From: Streptomyces sp. R28
Lineage (GTDB): Bacteria; Actinomycetota; Actinomycetes; Streptomycetales; Streptomycetaceae
DNA length: 64,000 nt
NCBI RefSeq assembly: GCF_041052385.1
Contig: NZ_CP163439.1
Location: 9,661,001-9,725,000 of the forward strand
Direction of reading: 5' to 3'
The translations under genes and the position numbers were made by a program. This document shows positions 17,089-25,974 of the stretch, piece after piece; the stretch's first letter is position 1; every line of letters begins with the position of its first letter. The notes under the pieces are model-generated. The model searched no databases. It saw nothing but the letters and a program-made list of their open reading frames with translations, and was not told the DNA's origin.

Positions 17089-18021
17089 ATGATCTCGGAT
17101 CTCGAAAATGTCGGCATCGGGTCGTTCGCGTGCGTCTTCGGCGACCTGGAGAACAAGCCGGAGAACATCCCCGGCTTCGACGCCCTGTGGCAGACCGCGT
17201 CGTTCGGCACGGACTTCGCCGACATGGGCTGCAGCACCTACCGGAAGATGAACCGTCCGGTGGTCGACCACGTCGTCGAGGCTGTGCGCCGCAGCATGAG
17301 CGGTTCGGGGGCGCGGCCCGCGGACGTCGGCCACCTCGTCATCGCCACCAGTGACCCGACGCTCGCCCTGCTGCCATCCGACTTCGCCGATCAGGTGCTG
17401 CTCGCCTGCGGCCTGGACGACTGCGTCCCGCACCTGGTGTCCTACCAGCGGTGCTGCAGCTCGCTCACGGCACTGCGGCACGCGCGGGACCTGTTCGCGG
17501 ATCCGGACGTGACGCACGTGGTCATGGTCGCCCTGGATTTCGTGCCGGACGACCGTGACCGGGTCCGCCCCTACGCCCTGTTCGGGGACGCCGCGGTCGC
17601 CTGCACGCTCACCCGGCACGACCCCGGGCTGGTCCGGCTCGTCTCGTCCGCCGTCAAGGTGGACCCGGACGGCCTGCGCGGCCAGGACTCGTTCGCGTCC
17701 CGCAAGACCGTCGCTGACCGCGCGCTGGCGGGGGCCCTGCGCGCCGGCCGACGGCAACGAGGCCGGCTGGCCCGGGTATTCGCCGCGAACCTGTACAAGC
17801 CGCTGACGCTGTTCAACGCGACCTCGGTCGGATTGCCGCCGGACCGGTTGCACTTCACCGAGACACTCGCCGCCTACGGACACTGCGGCAACGCCGACTG
17901 GGTGATCAACCTGGCCGATTACCACGAGCGCGTCGGCGTCCGCGCCGGGCAGACATACCTCGCGCAGTCCCTGGCGCCGGGCTTCTACGCATGCGCACTC
18001 CTGGAAGGGACCGCGTCGTGA
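17089..18021 (+). CDS. KASIII-like (FabH-type) acyltransferase/condensing enzyme
   Basis: 310 residues, thiolase fold. ATG 17089 follows GAAGGAACC. The nucleophile is in SYQRCCSSLTALR (Cys 122 or 123), with FGDAAVACTL in the middle. The FabH H-Q-A-N box appears as FAANLYKPLT, so the usual active-site His is missing there. The later G-N element appears as GHCGNADWV and could supply another His. Such changed triads occur in KASIII relatives that transfer acyl groups to O or N (CerJ-type) rather than decarboxylate malonyl-ACP. The gene sits between the free carrier and the NRPS, overlapping the latter (GTGA), so it may move the carrier-bound unit to its next acceptor. Confidence 0.8.
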   Translation: MISDLENVGIGSFACVFGDLENKPENIPGFDALWQTASFGTDFADMGCSTYRKMNRPVVDHVVEAVRRSMSGSGARPADVGHLVIATSDPTLALLPSDFADQVLLACGLDDCVPHLVSYQRCCSSLTALRHARDLFADPDVTHVVMVALDFVPDDRDRVRPYALFGDAAVACTLTRHDPGLVRLVSSAVKVDPDGLRGQDSFASRKTVADRALAGALRAGRRQRGRLARVFAANLYKPLTLFNATSVGLPPDRLHFTETLAAYGHCGNADWVINLADYHERVGVRAGQTYLAQSLAPGFYACALLEGTAS

Positions 18022-20339
18022 AGGGGCTGCTCGCCAGGACCGACTGCATCGGGCCGATCGCCGTGCCGGCGGGCGCGCTGGACACCCTGCGCTCCCTCGC
18101 CGAGGCGGCCGGCGTCGACGAGTTCGCCGCGCTGTCCCTGTGCGCCGGCGTCCTCGCCCGGCGGCTGCCGCACCCCGGAACGGACTGCCGGGTCCGGGTC
18201 ACCCAGCAGGAGGCCGAGGCGGTCCTGCCCCGGCCCGACACCCCGGACGCGGCGATGAGCTTCCGCGACGCGCTGAGGCAGGCCTCCCAGACCGAGGCAC
18301 CGCCCGCCGCGGACCCCGGCGAGGACCACCCGGTCGCCGTGAGCATGCTGATCAGCGCGAGCGGCCGGAACCTGTACGTCGAGTCCATGACCGACGCGTC
18401 CGACGTGCCCACCACGCAGGCTTGGGCGCACGCCTTCTGCCGGCTGCTCACCGGCCTGACGGACGACCCGGACGCACCGATGCTCAGCCATCCGCTGGTG
18501 GGGCCGGAGGAACGCGAACGGATCCTCCACGGTCTCAACCCGCACCAGGAGCCGGTGATCCGGTACCGCACGATGGCCGGCCCATTCGAGGAGCAGGCCG
18601 AACGCACCCCGGACGCGGTCGCCCTCCAGGACGAGGACGGCACCACCGTCAGCTACCGGGAACTCAACGAGCGGGCGAACCGGCTGGCCCACCACCTGCG
18701 GGCGCTCGGCGCGGGCCCCGGCACCCGGATCGGGATCTGCCTGCGCCGCGGCATCCCCCAGGTTGTCGCGGTCTACGCGGCGGTCAAGACCGGCGCCACC
18801 TACGTGCCCCTCGACGCGGACCTGCCGGATCAGCGCATCGCCCTCATCCTCGCCGACGCCGAACCCCGGCTGGTGCTCACCGACCTGGCCTGCCGCGGTC
18901 ATCTGCCCGACGGCGCCTGGCAGATCCACGACGTTGGCACGGAGCAGCTGGGCACCGGCCACCCGGTGACGAACCCCGCCGTCGACGGCGGCCCCGGACT
19001 GGTGCACATCCTGTACACCTCGGGGACCACCGGCCGGCCCAAGGGCGTCGTCTCCCGCACCGCGGGCACCCTCGCCAACATCTTCTGGATGCAGCGGCAG
19101 TACCCGTACCGCCCCGGCGAGACGGCGATGTTCAAGGCCTCACCGGGGTTCGACATCTCCATCTGGGAGCTGTTCTGGCCGCTCTACCACGGTGCCCGGC
19201 TGGTGATCTGCCGACCCGGCGGCGAACGGGACCCGCGCCACCTGGCCCGGCTCACCCGCGACCACGACGTCTCGCTGATCTTCCTGGTGCCGACGATGAT
19301 GACGGCCTACCTGGAGGAACTGGCCGAGGCCGCGCCGAAGGCGCTGAAGTGGGTGGTGTGCGGGGGCGAGCCGATGAGTCCCCGCATCCCCGAGTCCTTC
19401 GCCGCCGTCCTGCCCGGCAGCGAACTCGTCAACGCCTTCGGCCCGACCGAGGCCGGGCCGGTCACCGACAACGTCGTCGACGCGGGCTCGGTCGCCGGCA
19501 CCGTCCCCGTGGGCTGCCCCGCCGACAACTTCCGGGTGACCGTCCTCGACTCCAACCTCGACCTCGTACCCGTCGGCACGCCCGGCGAGGCATACATCAG
19601 CGGGCGGATCGGCCTCGCGGACGGCTACTGGGGGCAGGCCGCCCAGACCGCGGAGCGGTTCGTCGCGGACCCCTACGGCCCGCCCGGCTCGCGGATGTAC
19701 CGCACCGGCGACCTCGTCCGCTACCGACCGGACGGCGCGCTGGAGCACCTCGGCCGCATCGACCGGCAGGTCAAGATCCGGGGGCTGCGCATCGAGCCCG
19801 GTGAGGTCGAGTCGGTGCTCGCCGCGCACCCCGCCGTCGGCGACTGCGCGGTGCTCGCCCACGGGCAGCCGCTGCGCCTGCTCGCCTTCGTCGTGCCCGC
19901 CGGCCAGGGCTGTGCCGCGGACCTGGACCCCGCGGCGGTGCTCGCCCACGCCGCCGAGGTGCTGCCCGCGCAGATGCGCCCGGACCGGGTGGTGCCGGTC
20001 GACTACCTTCCGGCGACGGTCAACGGCAAGATCGACCAGGGCGAACTGATCAAGATCTGGCAGGAAATCACCGAGCGGGAAAGGCCCGTCGAGCCGCCCG
20101 CCGACGAACTCGAAGCAGCCCTCGTCCGCATCTACCACCAGGTCCTCGGCCGGTCCTCGATCAGCGTGCTGGACACGTTCGTCGAGTTGGGCGGCCACTC
20201 GCTGCTCACCTTCCGGCTGCGCGACGAGTGCCGGGCGACCCTCGGGGTCGAACCCGACCCGACCCGGCTGATGCACGACACGCTGCGGGACGTGGCCGCG
20301 ACGATCCGCAAGACGACGATCCCGTCAGCGCGGGACTAG
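18018..20339 (+). CDS. NRPS: condensation-domain remnant - adenylation - carrier (A-PCP)
   Basis: 773 residues from GTG 18018 (GGAAGGGA 8 nt upstream). Residues 1-165 resemble only the C-terminal part of a condensation domain, ending DDPDAPMLSHPLVGPEER, with no HHxxxDG motif. The adenylation domain (about 175-650) has A3 LYTSGTTGRPKG, A4 FDISIWEL, A5 NAFGPTEA, A7 YRTGDLVRY, A8 GRIDRQVKIRGLRIEPGE and A10 NGKID. Aligning by eye to PheA gives pocket residues D-I-W-F-V-G-A-P-V (plus the A10 Lys); I cannot match this to a known amino acid. The PCP carries LGGHSL (Ser 728). No thioesterase or epimerase follows. It loads one amino acid for the tailoring enzymes nearby, with MbtH (8736-8942) as likely partner. 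Confidence 0.9.
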   Translation: MKGLLARTDCIGPIAVPAGALDTLRSLAEAAGVDEFAALSLCAGVLARRLPHPGTDCRVRVTQQEAEAVLPRPDTPDAAMSFRDALRQASQTEAPPAADPGEDHPVAVSMLISASGRNLYVESMTDASDVPTTQAWAHAFCRLLTGLTDDPDAPMLSHPLVGPEERERILHGLNPHQEPVIRYRTMAGPFEEQAERTPDAVALQDEDGTTVSYRELNERANRLAHHLRALGAGPGTRIGICLRRGIPQVVAVYAAVKTGATYVPLDADLPDQRIALILADAEPRLVLTDLACRGHLPDGAWQIHDVGTEQLGTGHPVTNPAVDGGPGLVHILYTSGTTGRPKGVVSRTAGTLANIFWMQRQYPYRPGETAMFKASPGFDISIWELFWPLYHGARLVICRPGGERDPRHLARLTRDHDVSLIFLVPTMMTAYLEELAEAAPKALKWVVCGGEPMSPRIPESFAAVLPGSELVNAFGPTEAGPVTDNVVDAGSVAGTVPVGCPADNFRVTVLDSNLDLVPVGTPGEAYISGRIGLADGYWGQAAQTAERFVADPYGPPGSRMYRTGDLVRYRPDGALEHLGRIDRQVKIRGLRIEPGEVESVLAAHPAVGDCAVLAHGQPLRLLAFVVPAGQGCAADLDPAAVLAHAAEVLPAQMRPDRVVPVDYLPATVNGKIDQGELIKIWQEITERERPVEPPADELEAALVRIYHQVLGRSSISVLDTFVELGGHSLLTFRLRDECRATLGVEPDPTRLMHDTLRDVAATIRKTTIPSARD

Positions 20340-20358
20340 GACTGGAGGGACGACGGCT

Positions 20359-21768
20359 TTGGACACCCTGACGACCGGCGACACGGACAAACTCGCCGGC
20401 GCGTTGCACGGCGATCTCATCACTCCCGCCGACCCGCGCTACGACGAGGTCCGCCAGGTCTGGAACGCCGACATCGACCGGCGCCCCTTGCTGATCGCGC
20501 GCTGCGCCGACGTGGCGGACGTGCGGGCCGCCGTCACCTTCGCCGCCGAACGCGGACTGCCCGTCGCGGTGCGCGGCGGCGGCCACAGCGTCGCCGGCCA
20601 CGGCACCTGCGACGGCGGCCTGACCGTCGACCTGCGCCGGATGCGGTCCGTCGAGATCGACACCGAGCGCCGGCTGGCGCACGTGCAGGGTGGAGCGCTG
20701 TGGCAGGACGTCGACGGGGCCAGTCAGGCGCACGGACTGGCGACCACGGGCGGCATCGTCAGCGAGACCGGCGTCGGCGGACTCGCCCTCGGCGGCGGCA
20801 TCGGCCACCTCATGCGCCGCTGCGGACTCACCGTGGACAACCTGGTGGAAGCCGACGTGGTGACCGCCGACGGCAGCCTCCTGCGGGTCGACGAGACCAC
20901 GGACCCCGAGCTGCTGTGGGGACTGCGCGGCGGCGGCGGCAACTTCGGGGTCGTGGTGCGGTTCGGCTTCCGCCTGCACGAGGTCGGTCCGACCGTCCTG
21001 GGCGGGATGATCATCCATCCGCTCGATGGCGCACCGCGGTTCCTCACCCGCTACCGCGACCTCATCGCCGAGGCCCCCGACGAACTCGGCACGATCCTCA
21101 ACCTCCGGCTGTGCCCGCCGGTGGCCGCCGTCCCCGAGCACCTGCACGGCTCTCCGGTCGTGGCCCTCAACGTGTGCTGGTCCGGCGCCGACCCGGAGGA
21201 GGGCGCCGAGTTCCTGCGCCCGCTACGCGAGTTCGGGCCCGCGCTGCTCGACTCGGTCGCGCCCATGCCGTACGTGGACCTGCAGCAGATGGTCGACCGC
21301 ACCTCACCGCCGGGCAAGGAGTACTACTGGCGGTCGGTGGACTTCGGCACGCTCGACGACCAGGTCATCGACACCGTCGTCGAACACGCGTCGCGGATCA
21401 CCTCGCCGCTGGCGGCCGTACCCATCTACCACCTCGGCGGGGCGATCGGCCGGGTGCCCGACACCGGCACCGCCTTCGGCCCCCGGCACGCCGGCCACAA
21501 CATCAACATGTTCGGCGCGTGGGAGCCCGGCCGAGGCGACCGGGAACGGCACGTCGGCTGGGTGCGGGACTTCAGCGAGGCGATGGCGCCCTACGCGGTC
21601 GGCCAGTACGTCAACTTCCTCAACGACGAGGGCAGCGACGGCGTCCGCGCGGCCTACGGGCAGCGGTGGCGGCGCCTGGTCGACCTCAAACGGCGCCTGG
21701 ACCCGCAGAACCTCTTCCGCTTCAACTTCAACATCGACCCGGGCCAGCCCGAAGAGGGGCACCGATGA
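20359..21768 (+). CDS. BBE-like FAD-linked oxidoreductase
   Basis: 469 residues from TTG 20359; GGAGGGA 8 nt upstream decides this start. PCMH-type FAD domain: RGGGHSVAGHGTCDGGLTVDL contains the His that normally carries 8-alpha-linked FAD. The second covalent site of bicovalent enzymes (a Cys after the GG loop) is replaced in ETGVGGLALGGGIGHLMRRCGL, so FAD is probably attached once. The C-terminus QNLFRFNFNI is the typical berberine-bridge end. These enzymes oxidise C-N or C-O bonds with O2 and often close rings or add unsaturation late in a pathway. The gene lies 20 bp after the NRPS and overlaps the LLM gene (ATGA). No signal peptide, so it should act in the cytoplasm on the amino-acid unit. 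Confidence 0.88.
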   Translation: MDTLTTGDTDKLAGALHGDLITPADPRYDEVRQVWNADIDRRPLLIARCADVADVRAAVTFAAERGLPVAVRGGGHSVAGHGTCDGGLTVDLRRMRSVEIDTERRLAHVQGGALWQDVDGASQAHGLATTGGIVSETGVGGLALGGGIGHLMRRCGLTVDNLVEADVVTADGSLLRVDETTDPELLWGLRGGGGNFGVVVRFGFRLHEVGPTVLGGMIIHPLDGAPRFLTRYRDLIAEAPDELGTILNLRLCPPVAAVPEHLHGSPVVALNVCWSGADPEEGAEFLRPLREFGPALLDSVAPMPYVDLQQMVDRTSPPGKEYYWRSVDFGTLDDQVIDTVVEHASRITSPLAAVPIYHLGGAIGRVPDTGTAFGPRHAGHNINMFGAWEPGRGDRERHVGWVRDFSEAMAPYAVGQYVNFLNDEGSDGVRAAYGQRWRRLVDLKRRLDPQNLFRFNFNIDPGQPEEGHR

Positions 21769-22655
21769 GATTCGGCATCATGATCGTCCCGGAGGACCGC
21801 TGGCGCACGGCGCGGCACAAGTGGCTCAGGGCCGAGCAGATGGGGTTCGACCACGCCTGGACCTACGACCACCTCAACTGGCGTGCGTTCCGGGCCAAGG
21901 AGTGGTTCACCATGGTCCCGACGCTGACCGCGGCGGCCGTGGAGACCGAGCGCATCGGCCTCGGCGTGCTGGTCGCCTCGCCCAACCTGCGCCACCCGGT
22001 GCACCTCGCCAAGGACGTCACCGGCCTCGACGACATCTCCGACGGCCGTCTCATCCTCGGCCTCGGCGCCGGTGCGGAGGGCTTCGACTCCCGCATGACC
22101 CGCCGCTCCTCCTGGAGCCGGCGCGAGCGCACCGAACGGTTCGCCGAGTACGTCGAGCTGACCGACCGGCTCCTGACGCAGCCGGTGACCACGTTCGACG
22201 CCCGCTACTACCTCGCGGACGAGGTGCACTCCCAGCCCCTGTGCCGGCAGCAGCCCCGGGTCCCCTTCGCGGTCGCCGCGTCCGGGCCGCGCGGCATGCG
22301 CGTGGCGGCCCGGCACGCCTCGTACTGGGTCACCACCGGCGAGCCCAACCGGTTCGCCGACGCACCCTACGAAGAGGCCCTGCCCGTCCTGCGACAGCAG
22401 GTGGAGGCGCTGGAGAAGGCCTGCGTGGAGGTCGGCCGCGACCCGTCCACCGTCTCCCGGCTGCTCGTCGCCGGCCCCACCGTCGGTGGCGTCCTCGACT
22501 CGCCGGCGGCGTTCTTCGACGCGGCGGGCCGCTTCGCCGAGGCCGGCATCACGGACCTCGTCGTGCAGTGGCCCCGGCCCGACGAGCCCTTCAAGGGGAG
22601 CGAGGACGTGCTGGAGAAGGTCGCCGAAGACCTCGACGGGCACCGCGGCACCTGA
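21765..22655 (+). CDS. LLM-class F420/flavin-dependent oxidoreductase
   Basis: 296 residues beginning MRFGIMIVPEDRW, a luciferase-like TIM barrel. Markers are AEQMGFDHAWTYDHL, the strand-turn ERIGLGVLVASPNLRHPVHLAKD and GRLILGLGAGAEGFD. The last pattern is common to F420-dependent members (reductases or dehydrogenases), although FMNH2-dependent monooxygenases share it. It overlaps the BBE-like gene by 4 nt and precedes the hydroxylase by about 75 bp. A redox step on the pathway intermediate is likely. Which cofactor is used cannot be told from sequence alone. Confidence 0.87.
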   Translation: MRFGIMIVPEDRWRTARHKWLRAEQMGFDHAWTYDHLNWRAFRAKEWFTMVPTLTAAAVETERIGLGVLVASPNLRHPVHLAKDVTGLDDISDGRLILGLGAGAEGFDSRMTRRSSWSRRERTERFAEYVELTDRLLTQPVTTFDARYYLADEVHSQPLCRQQPRVPFAVAASGPRGMRVAARHASYWVTTGEPNRFADAPYEEALPVLRQQVEALEKACVEVGRDPSTVSRLLVAGPTVGGVLDSPAAFFDAAGRFAEAGITDLVVQWPRPDEPFKGSEDVLEKVAEDLDGHRGT

Positions 22656-22729
22656 CCGGGCCGGTGGGGGAGACCCGACCGCCGTCCCAGGAGAAAACCG
22701 GTTCCGACACAGAAGGACTGTTTGATCCG

Positions 22730-23587
22730 ATGCGCACCCACTACGTGGGGGACACCCCCCTCGACGACGACCGGCTCACCAAGGACCTCGAACAGAGCGA
22801 CTCGCTGACGTGGTCGGAGGCGTACAGCGACTACGTCTTCGGCGGCGCCTGGAAAAGCTGCATGCTCTGGGCCCGGGGCGGGGACGCCGGTGACGGCGTG
22901 GTCACCCACTACGACCACGAACGGCCCGCCGCCTTCACCGAGTTCGCCGACCAGCTGCCCTACCTTCGGGAACTGATCGAGAGCGTCGCCGACCTGGACC
23001 GGCTCAACTTCGTACGCCTGGCGAAGGTGCAGAACAGCGTGATCATCCCGCACCGGGACCTGCTCGAACTCGCCGACCTCGCCGACGAGACCCGCAACGC
23101 CCACCGCATGCACATCCCCCTCGTCACCAACGAGGACTGCTTCTTCAACGAGGGCGACACCGTCTTCCGCATGCGCCGGGGCGAAGTGTGGTTCCTCGAC
23201 GCCTCGGAGATCCACTCGGTGGCGGTGCTCTCCTCCCAGGAACGCGTGCACCTGATGTTCGACTTCGTGGACGTGCCGTCCCCCAAGCCGTTGACCACGG
23301 TCCGGGGCGCGGGACCCGACGCCGGGATCCCCGCCGACCGCACGCTGAAGCGCCCGCCGCTCACCGACGCCGAGCACGCCGGCCTGATGCGGCTCGCCGA
23401 CATTCTCACGCCGGAGACGGTCAACGAGGTCTTCAGCATCGTCATTAAACGGCACTTCCGCTCCGACGGCGGCGAAAGCTTCGTGTGGCGGACGATGACC
23501 GACATCGCGCGCGCCGCGGCCGACCCGGCCGTCCTCGCGCACGTCGAGGAGCTGCGGCGCCACTACACCCTGGAACGCACGGCCTGA
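22730..23587 (+). CDS. Aspartyl/asparaginyl beta-hydroxylase-like Fe/2OG oxygenase
   Basis: 285 residues from ATG 22730; AGAAGGA lies 12 nt upstream, a little far. The metal site is H-R-D in VIIPHRDLLEL (about residues 105-113) plus distal His in DASEIHSVAVLSSQERVHLMFDF, where the Arg probably binds 2-oxoglutarate. The family includes AspH and free-amino-acid hydroxylases such as cis-proline hydroxylases. A helical C-terminal tail of about 90 residues follows. Unlike the SyrB2-like enzyme of this cluster, the carboxylate ligand is present, so this should be a true hydroxylase, perhaps making the hydroxyl that a carbamoyltransferase later uses. It is the last gene of the cluster on this side; decayed sequence follows. 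Confidence 0.82.
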   Translation: MRTHYVGDTPLDDDRLTKDLEQSDSLTWSEAYSDYVFGGAWKSCMLWARGGDAGDGVVTHYDHERPAAFTEFADQLPYLRELIESVADLDRLNFVRLAKVQNSVIIPHRDLLELADLADETRNAHRMHIPLVTNEDCFFNEGDTVFRMRRGEVWFLDASEIHSVAVLSSQERVHLMFDFVDVPSPKPLTTVRGAGPDAGIPADRTLKRPPLTDAEHAGLMRLADILTPETVNEVFSIVIKRHFRSDGGESFVWRTMTDIARAAADPAVLAHVEELRRHYTLERTA

Positions 23588-23695
23588 GCGCCCGGAGTCC
23601 CCGCCCCGCGCCGCCCCGCACGTCCGGCGCGGGGCACCGGGCCCCGCGCCTCGCGTACGGGCCCTGCGGTGCCGACGAGATCGGCGCAGCCGTTC

Positions 23696-24128
23696 CACCC
23701 CCACCCCCGAGCGGCTCCGGGTTGATAAGCGGGGCGAGGGTTCGCGGTGTCATCTGGGGTACGAACAGCCAGCACGGCTCCTCGAACTCCTTGCCATGCA
23801 CCCGCGCCGTGGCGCGGAGGAAGTGTTCCTCGTCGAGGTCCGGCGTGCGTCCCACACGGACGGTCCGCCGGAGGGCCGCCTCTGAGAGTGCGATGTCCTT
23901 GGCCGGCATGACGAAGATGGCGCCGTCACCGGTGTCCTTGAATGCACCGGGCCGGTCTCGTGGGTCCGGCAGACCAACGTGGGCCAGCACATTGGTGAGG
24001 ACGTCGTCCAGGTCCGAACGGACGGGTGCCATCTTCGCTTCCGGAATCTGGCTGTAGCCCTGCATGTCCACGGCCAGGAGCGCCTGGTCCGGAGGCACGT
24101 CGACGGACGAAGGTGGGGCAAGGGGCAT
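23696..24128 (-). pseudogene. Remnant of a nucleotide-cyclase-fold regulatory protein
   Basis: From ATG 24128 the reverse frame begins MPLAPPSSVDVPPDQ and then has ALLAVDMQGYSQIPEAK, RSDLDDVLTNVLAHVGL and FKDTGDGAIFVMPAKD. I recognise this as the N-terminal cyclase-like fold common in streptomycete proteins that pair with Crp-type regulators. After ALRRTVRVGRTPD the text jumps to HGKEFEEPCWLFVPQMTP, normally much further along, which suggests an internal deletion. No stop follows: the frame runs on through low-complexity sequence to 23445, antisense to the hydroxylase gene. That fits a decayed gene fused to foreign sequence at the cluster boundary. Upstream lies a Crp-like remnant in the same orientation. 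Confidence 0.5.
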
Positions 24129-24147
24129 GCTGTCGCCGACCTTTCGG

Positions 24148-24555
24148 TCACGACGGAGGAATCGAGTGCGCCATGCTGATCGGCCCGGGCGCGCTCTGGT
24201 GCCCACTACTGGGCACCACCCGGGTGCAGCCGGTCACATCGTGCTGCGGGCGTGGGCCGCGAGCGATGTGATGTCCTGGATCAGGAGTCCGCCGCCCGGA
24301 TCCGCCTCCAACCAGCCCTCTTCCCGTCTGGGAGAGCTCTTCCTGAGTCAGCCGGACACTGACCGCCGGCTGATTCGTCGAAGCCGCATCCACAAGTCGG
24401 CGCAGGGCACCGGCCAGGCGTACGGGAACACACGCGGTGGCCAGTTCGAGCCTTACGGCCTCGGACTCCCTGACCCGCGCGATCGCATGGCGCAGCAACG
24501 GGTTGAGCAGGCCGTTGCTTTCGAGGAAAGAAAGGAAAATCCTGGCAGTTGCGGG
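24148..24555 (-). pseudogene. Truncated Crp/Fnr-type regulator remnant
   Basis: Downstream of a stop at complement 24556-24558 the reverse frame reads ARIFLSFLESNGLLNPLL, then RHAIARVRESEAVRLELAT, and VSVRLTQEELSQ. This matches the end of a cyclic-nucleotide-binding domain, the dimer helix and the first helix of the Crp-type winged helix. The recognition helix and the rest are missing: after LTQEELSQ the sequence becomes GTGRGLV-like low complexity. There is no plausible start for a whole protein (TTG 24498 only). It lies head-to-tail with the cyclase-fold remnant, an arrangement usual for intact pairs, so both probably decayed together. Confidence 0.45.
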
Positions 24556-25130
24556 TCAGCGCCGAAGGCCAAGATCACAGCGGTGGTAGGGCAGTCAGCG
24601 GGCCGCCGTTCTGCAAGGCCGAGGGCATCGAGCTGCGCCTGGACGCCACCGACGTCCGCATCGAAGGCCTGACCTGCGCCGTCACCGCACAGCTCCGGTC
24701 GGCGCGGCTGGCAGCGGAGACGGTAGGGCCCGCTGCCTCGTACGCGCCGCTGGCGCGGCAGGTTTCCGGGTCCATGCCAGTCACCGAGATTACGTGTGGG
24801 CGGCCGTCGATGGGGGCGGGTGCTTCGGCTCCGGAGTGGCCGTACTTCGCTGACGAGTACAAGGTGTGGGCCTGACGCCGGTCGCGTATCAGGGCCCGTA
24901 CCGAAAAGGCCCGGGGCAAGTCAGCATCAGTCCATGCGGCGCTTCGCACACACGCCTGCTCGGAGGCTCCCCGACAGCCTGGGCGGCGCAGAAACGTGCA
25001 GGCGGGAAGCCAGGTCATAGCAATGCACGATCTTCTTGAAGGTCTTCGAGTCGAGGGCACGACCATGTACAGTGTTGGGCGCCCCTGACCTGCAGAAAGC
25101 TGGCGGGGAGCCGTCTTTCAGGAGTCCAAA
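24556..25130. other. Gap between decayed region and panD
   Basis: About 575 bp. A forward frame at 24549-24875 is open for 108 codons but has no ribosome site and no recognisable motif, so I do not call it. The panD promoter should lie in the last 100 bp; I see no convincing -35/-10 pair. Confidence 0.4.
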
Positions 25131-25553
25131 GTGCTGCGTACTCTGTTCAAGTCCAAGATCCACCGCGCCACCGTCACCCAGGCCGACCTGCACTACGTGG
25201 GTTCGGTGACCATCGACGCGGACCTGCTCGATGCAGCCGACCTACTGCCCGGCGAGCTCGTCCACATCGTGGACATCACCAACGGCGCCCGCCTGGAGAC
25301 CTACGTCATCGAGGGCGAGCGCGGCTCGGGGGTCGTCGGGATCAACGGTGCCGCCGCTCATCTCGTCCACCCCGGCGACCTGGTGATCATCATCAGCTAC
25401 GCTCAGATGACCGACGCCGAGGCGCGGGAGTTCGAGCCGCGGGTCGTGCATGTGGACGGCGCCAACCGGATCGTGGCGCTGGGCGCCGACCCGTCCGAGC
25501 CGGTGCCTGGCTCCGACCAGGAGCGCAGCCCGCAGGCCGTCCCGACGGCCTGA
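25131..25553 (+). CDS. panD: Aspartate 1-decarboxylase, pyruvoyl-dependent
   Basis: 140 residues, normal for actinobacterial PanD. It makes beta-alanine from aspartate for pantothenate and CoA synthesis. GTG 25131 follows AGGAG by 7 nt. The self-processing site is exactly placed: Tyr22-Val-Gly24-Ser25 in DLHYVGSVTID, where cleavage before Ser25 yields the pyruvoyl group; Lys9, Arg54 and Tyr58 positions look conserved (KSKIHRA, NGARLETYV). The C-terminal 20 residues are a loose acidic/Pro tail. It stands alone, not with panB/panC. Beta-alanine could also serve the neighbouring cluster, but the decayed spacer between them argues for an ordinary housekeeping role. Confidence 0.96.
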   Translation: MLRTLFKSKIHRATVTQADLHYVGSVTIDADLLDAADLLPGELVHIVDITNGARLETYVIEGERGSGVVGINGAAAHLVHPGDLVIIISYAQMTDAEAREFEPRVVHVDGANRIVALGADPSEPVPGSDQERSPQAVPTA

Positions 25554-25629
25554 CGCCCCGAAGTCTCAGACGTCACGCGTCTTCGGACGTCACGCATCTT
25601 CAGACGGAAGACGGACCCAGGAGCGCGCC

Positions 25630-25974
25630 ATGAGCGACATCGAGATCCGCGACGACCGGCCGGCCGGACGCCTGGAGGCGCTCCAGGGTGACGAAGTGGT
25701 CGGCCGCATCGAGTACTTCGTCCTCGAATCCCCGGCGCGCGCCCTCGTCCCCGTCCACACCATCGTGGAGCCGGCCCACGAGGGGAAGGGCATCGCGGGC
25801 TCCCTGGCGCGCGAGCTGTACGGCACGGCGGCGCGCGAGGGAGTCGTCGTCGCGCCGCTGTGCCCGTACGTCGTGAAGTGGGCCGAGCGCCACCCCGACG
25901 AGGCCCCGGTGACCGACCCGGGGCTGCTGGAGGCGGCGCAGGACTGGCTGCGGGCACACCCGGGGAGGTTCTGA
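25630..25974 (+). CDS. Small GNAT (YjdJ-type) acetyltransferase
   Basis: 114 residues from ATG 25630. This is the minimal GNAT fold of the YjdJ/PF14542 group: RLEALQGDEVVGRIEYFVL, then HTIVEPAHEGKGIAGSLARELY, which holds the acetyl-CoA pyrophosphate loop (E-G-K-G-I-A), and the ending CPYVVKWAERHPD. These small proteins acetylate unidentified amines. The stop overlaps the ATG of the racemase-like gene (TGATG), so the two form an operon 76 bp after panD. Confidence 0.88.
   Translation: MSDIEIRDDRPAGRLEALQGDEVVGRIEYFVLESPARALVPVHTIVEPAHEGKGIAGSLARELYGTAAREGVVVAPLCPYVVKWAERHPDEAPVTDPGLLEAAQDWLRAHPGRF

Noticed and set aside
24549..24875. 108-codon plus-strand ORF before panD
   Set aside because: No ribosome site, no recognisable domain and it overlaps decayed sequence; not reported as a gene.
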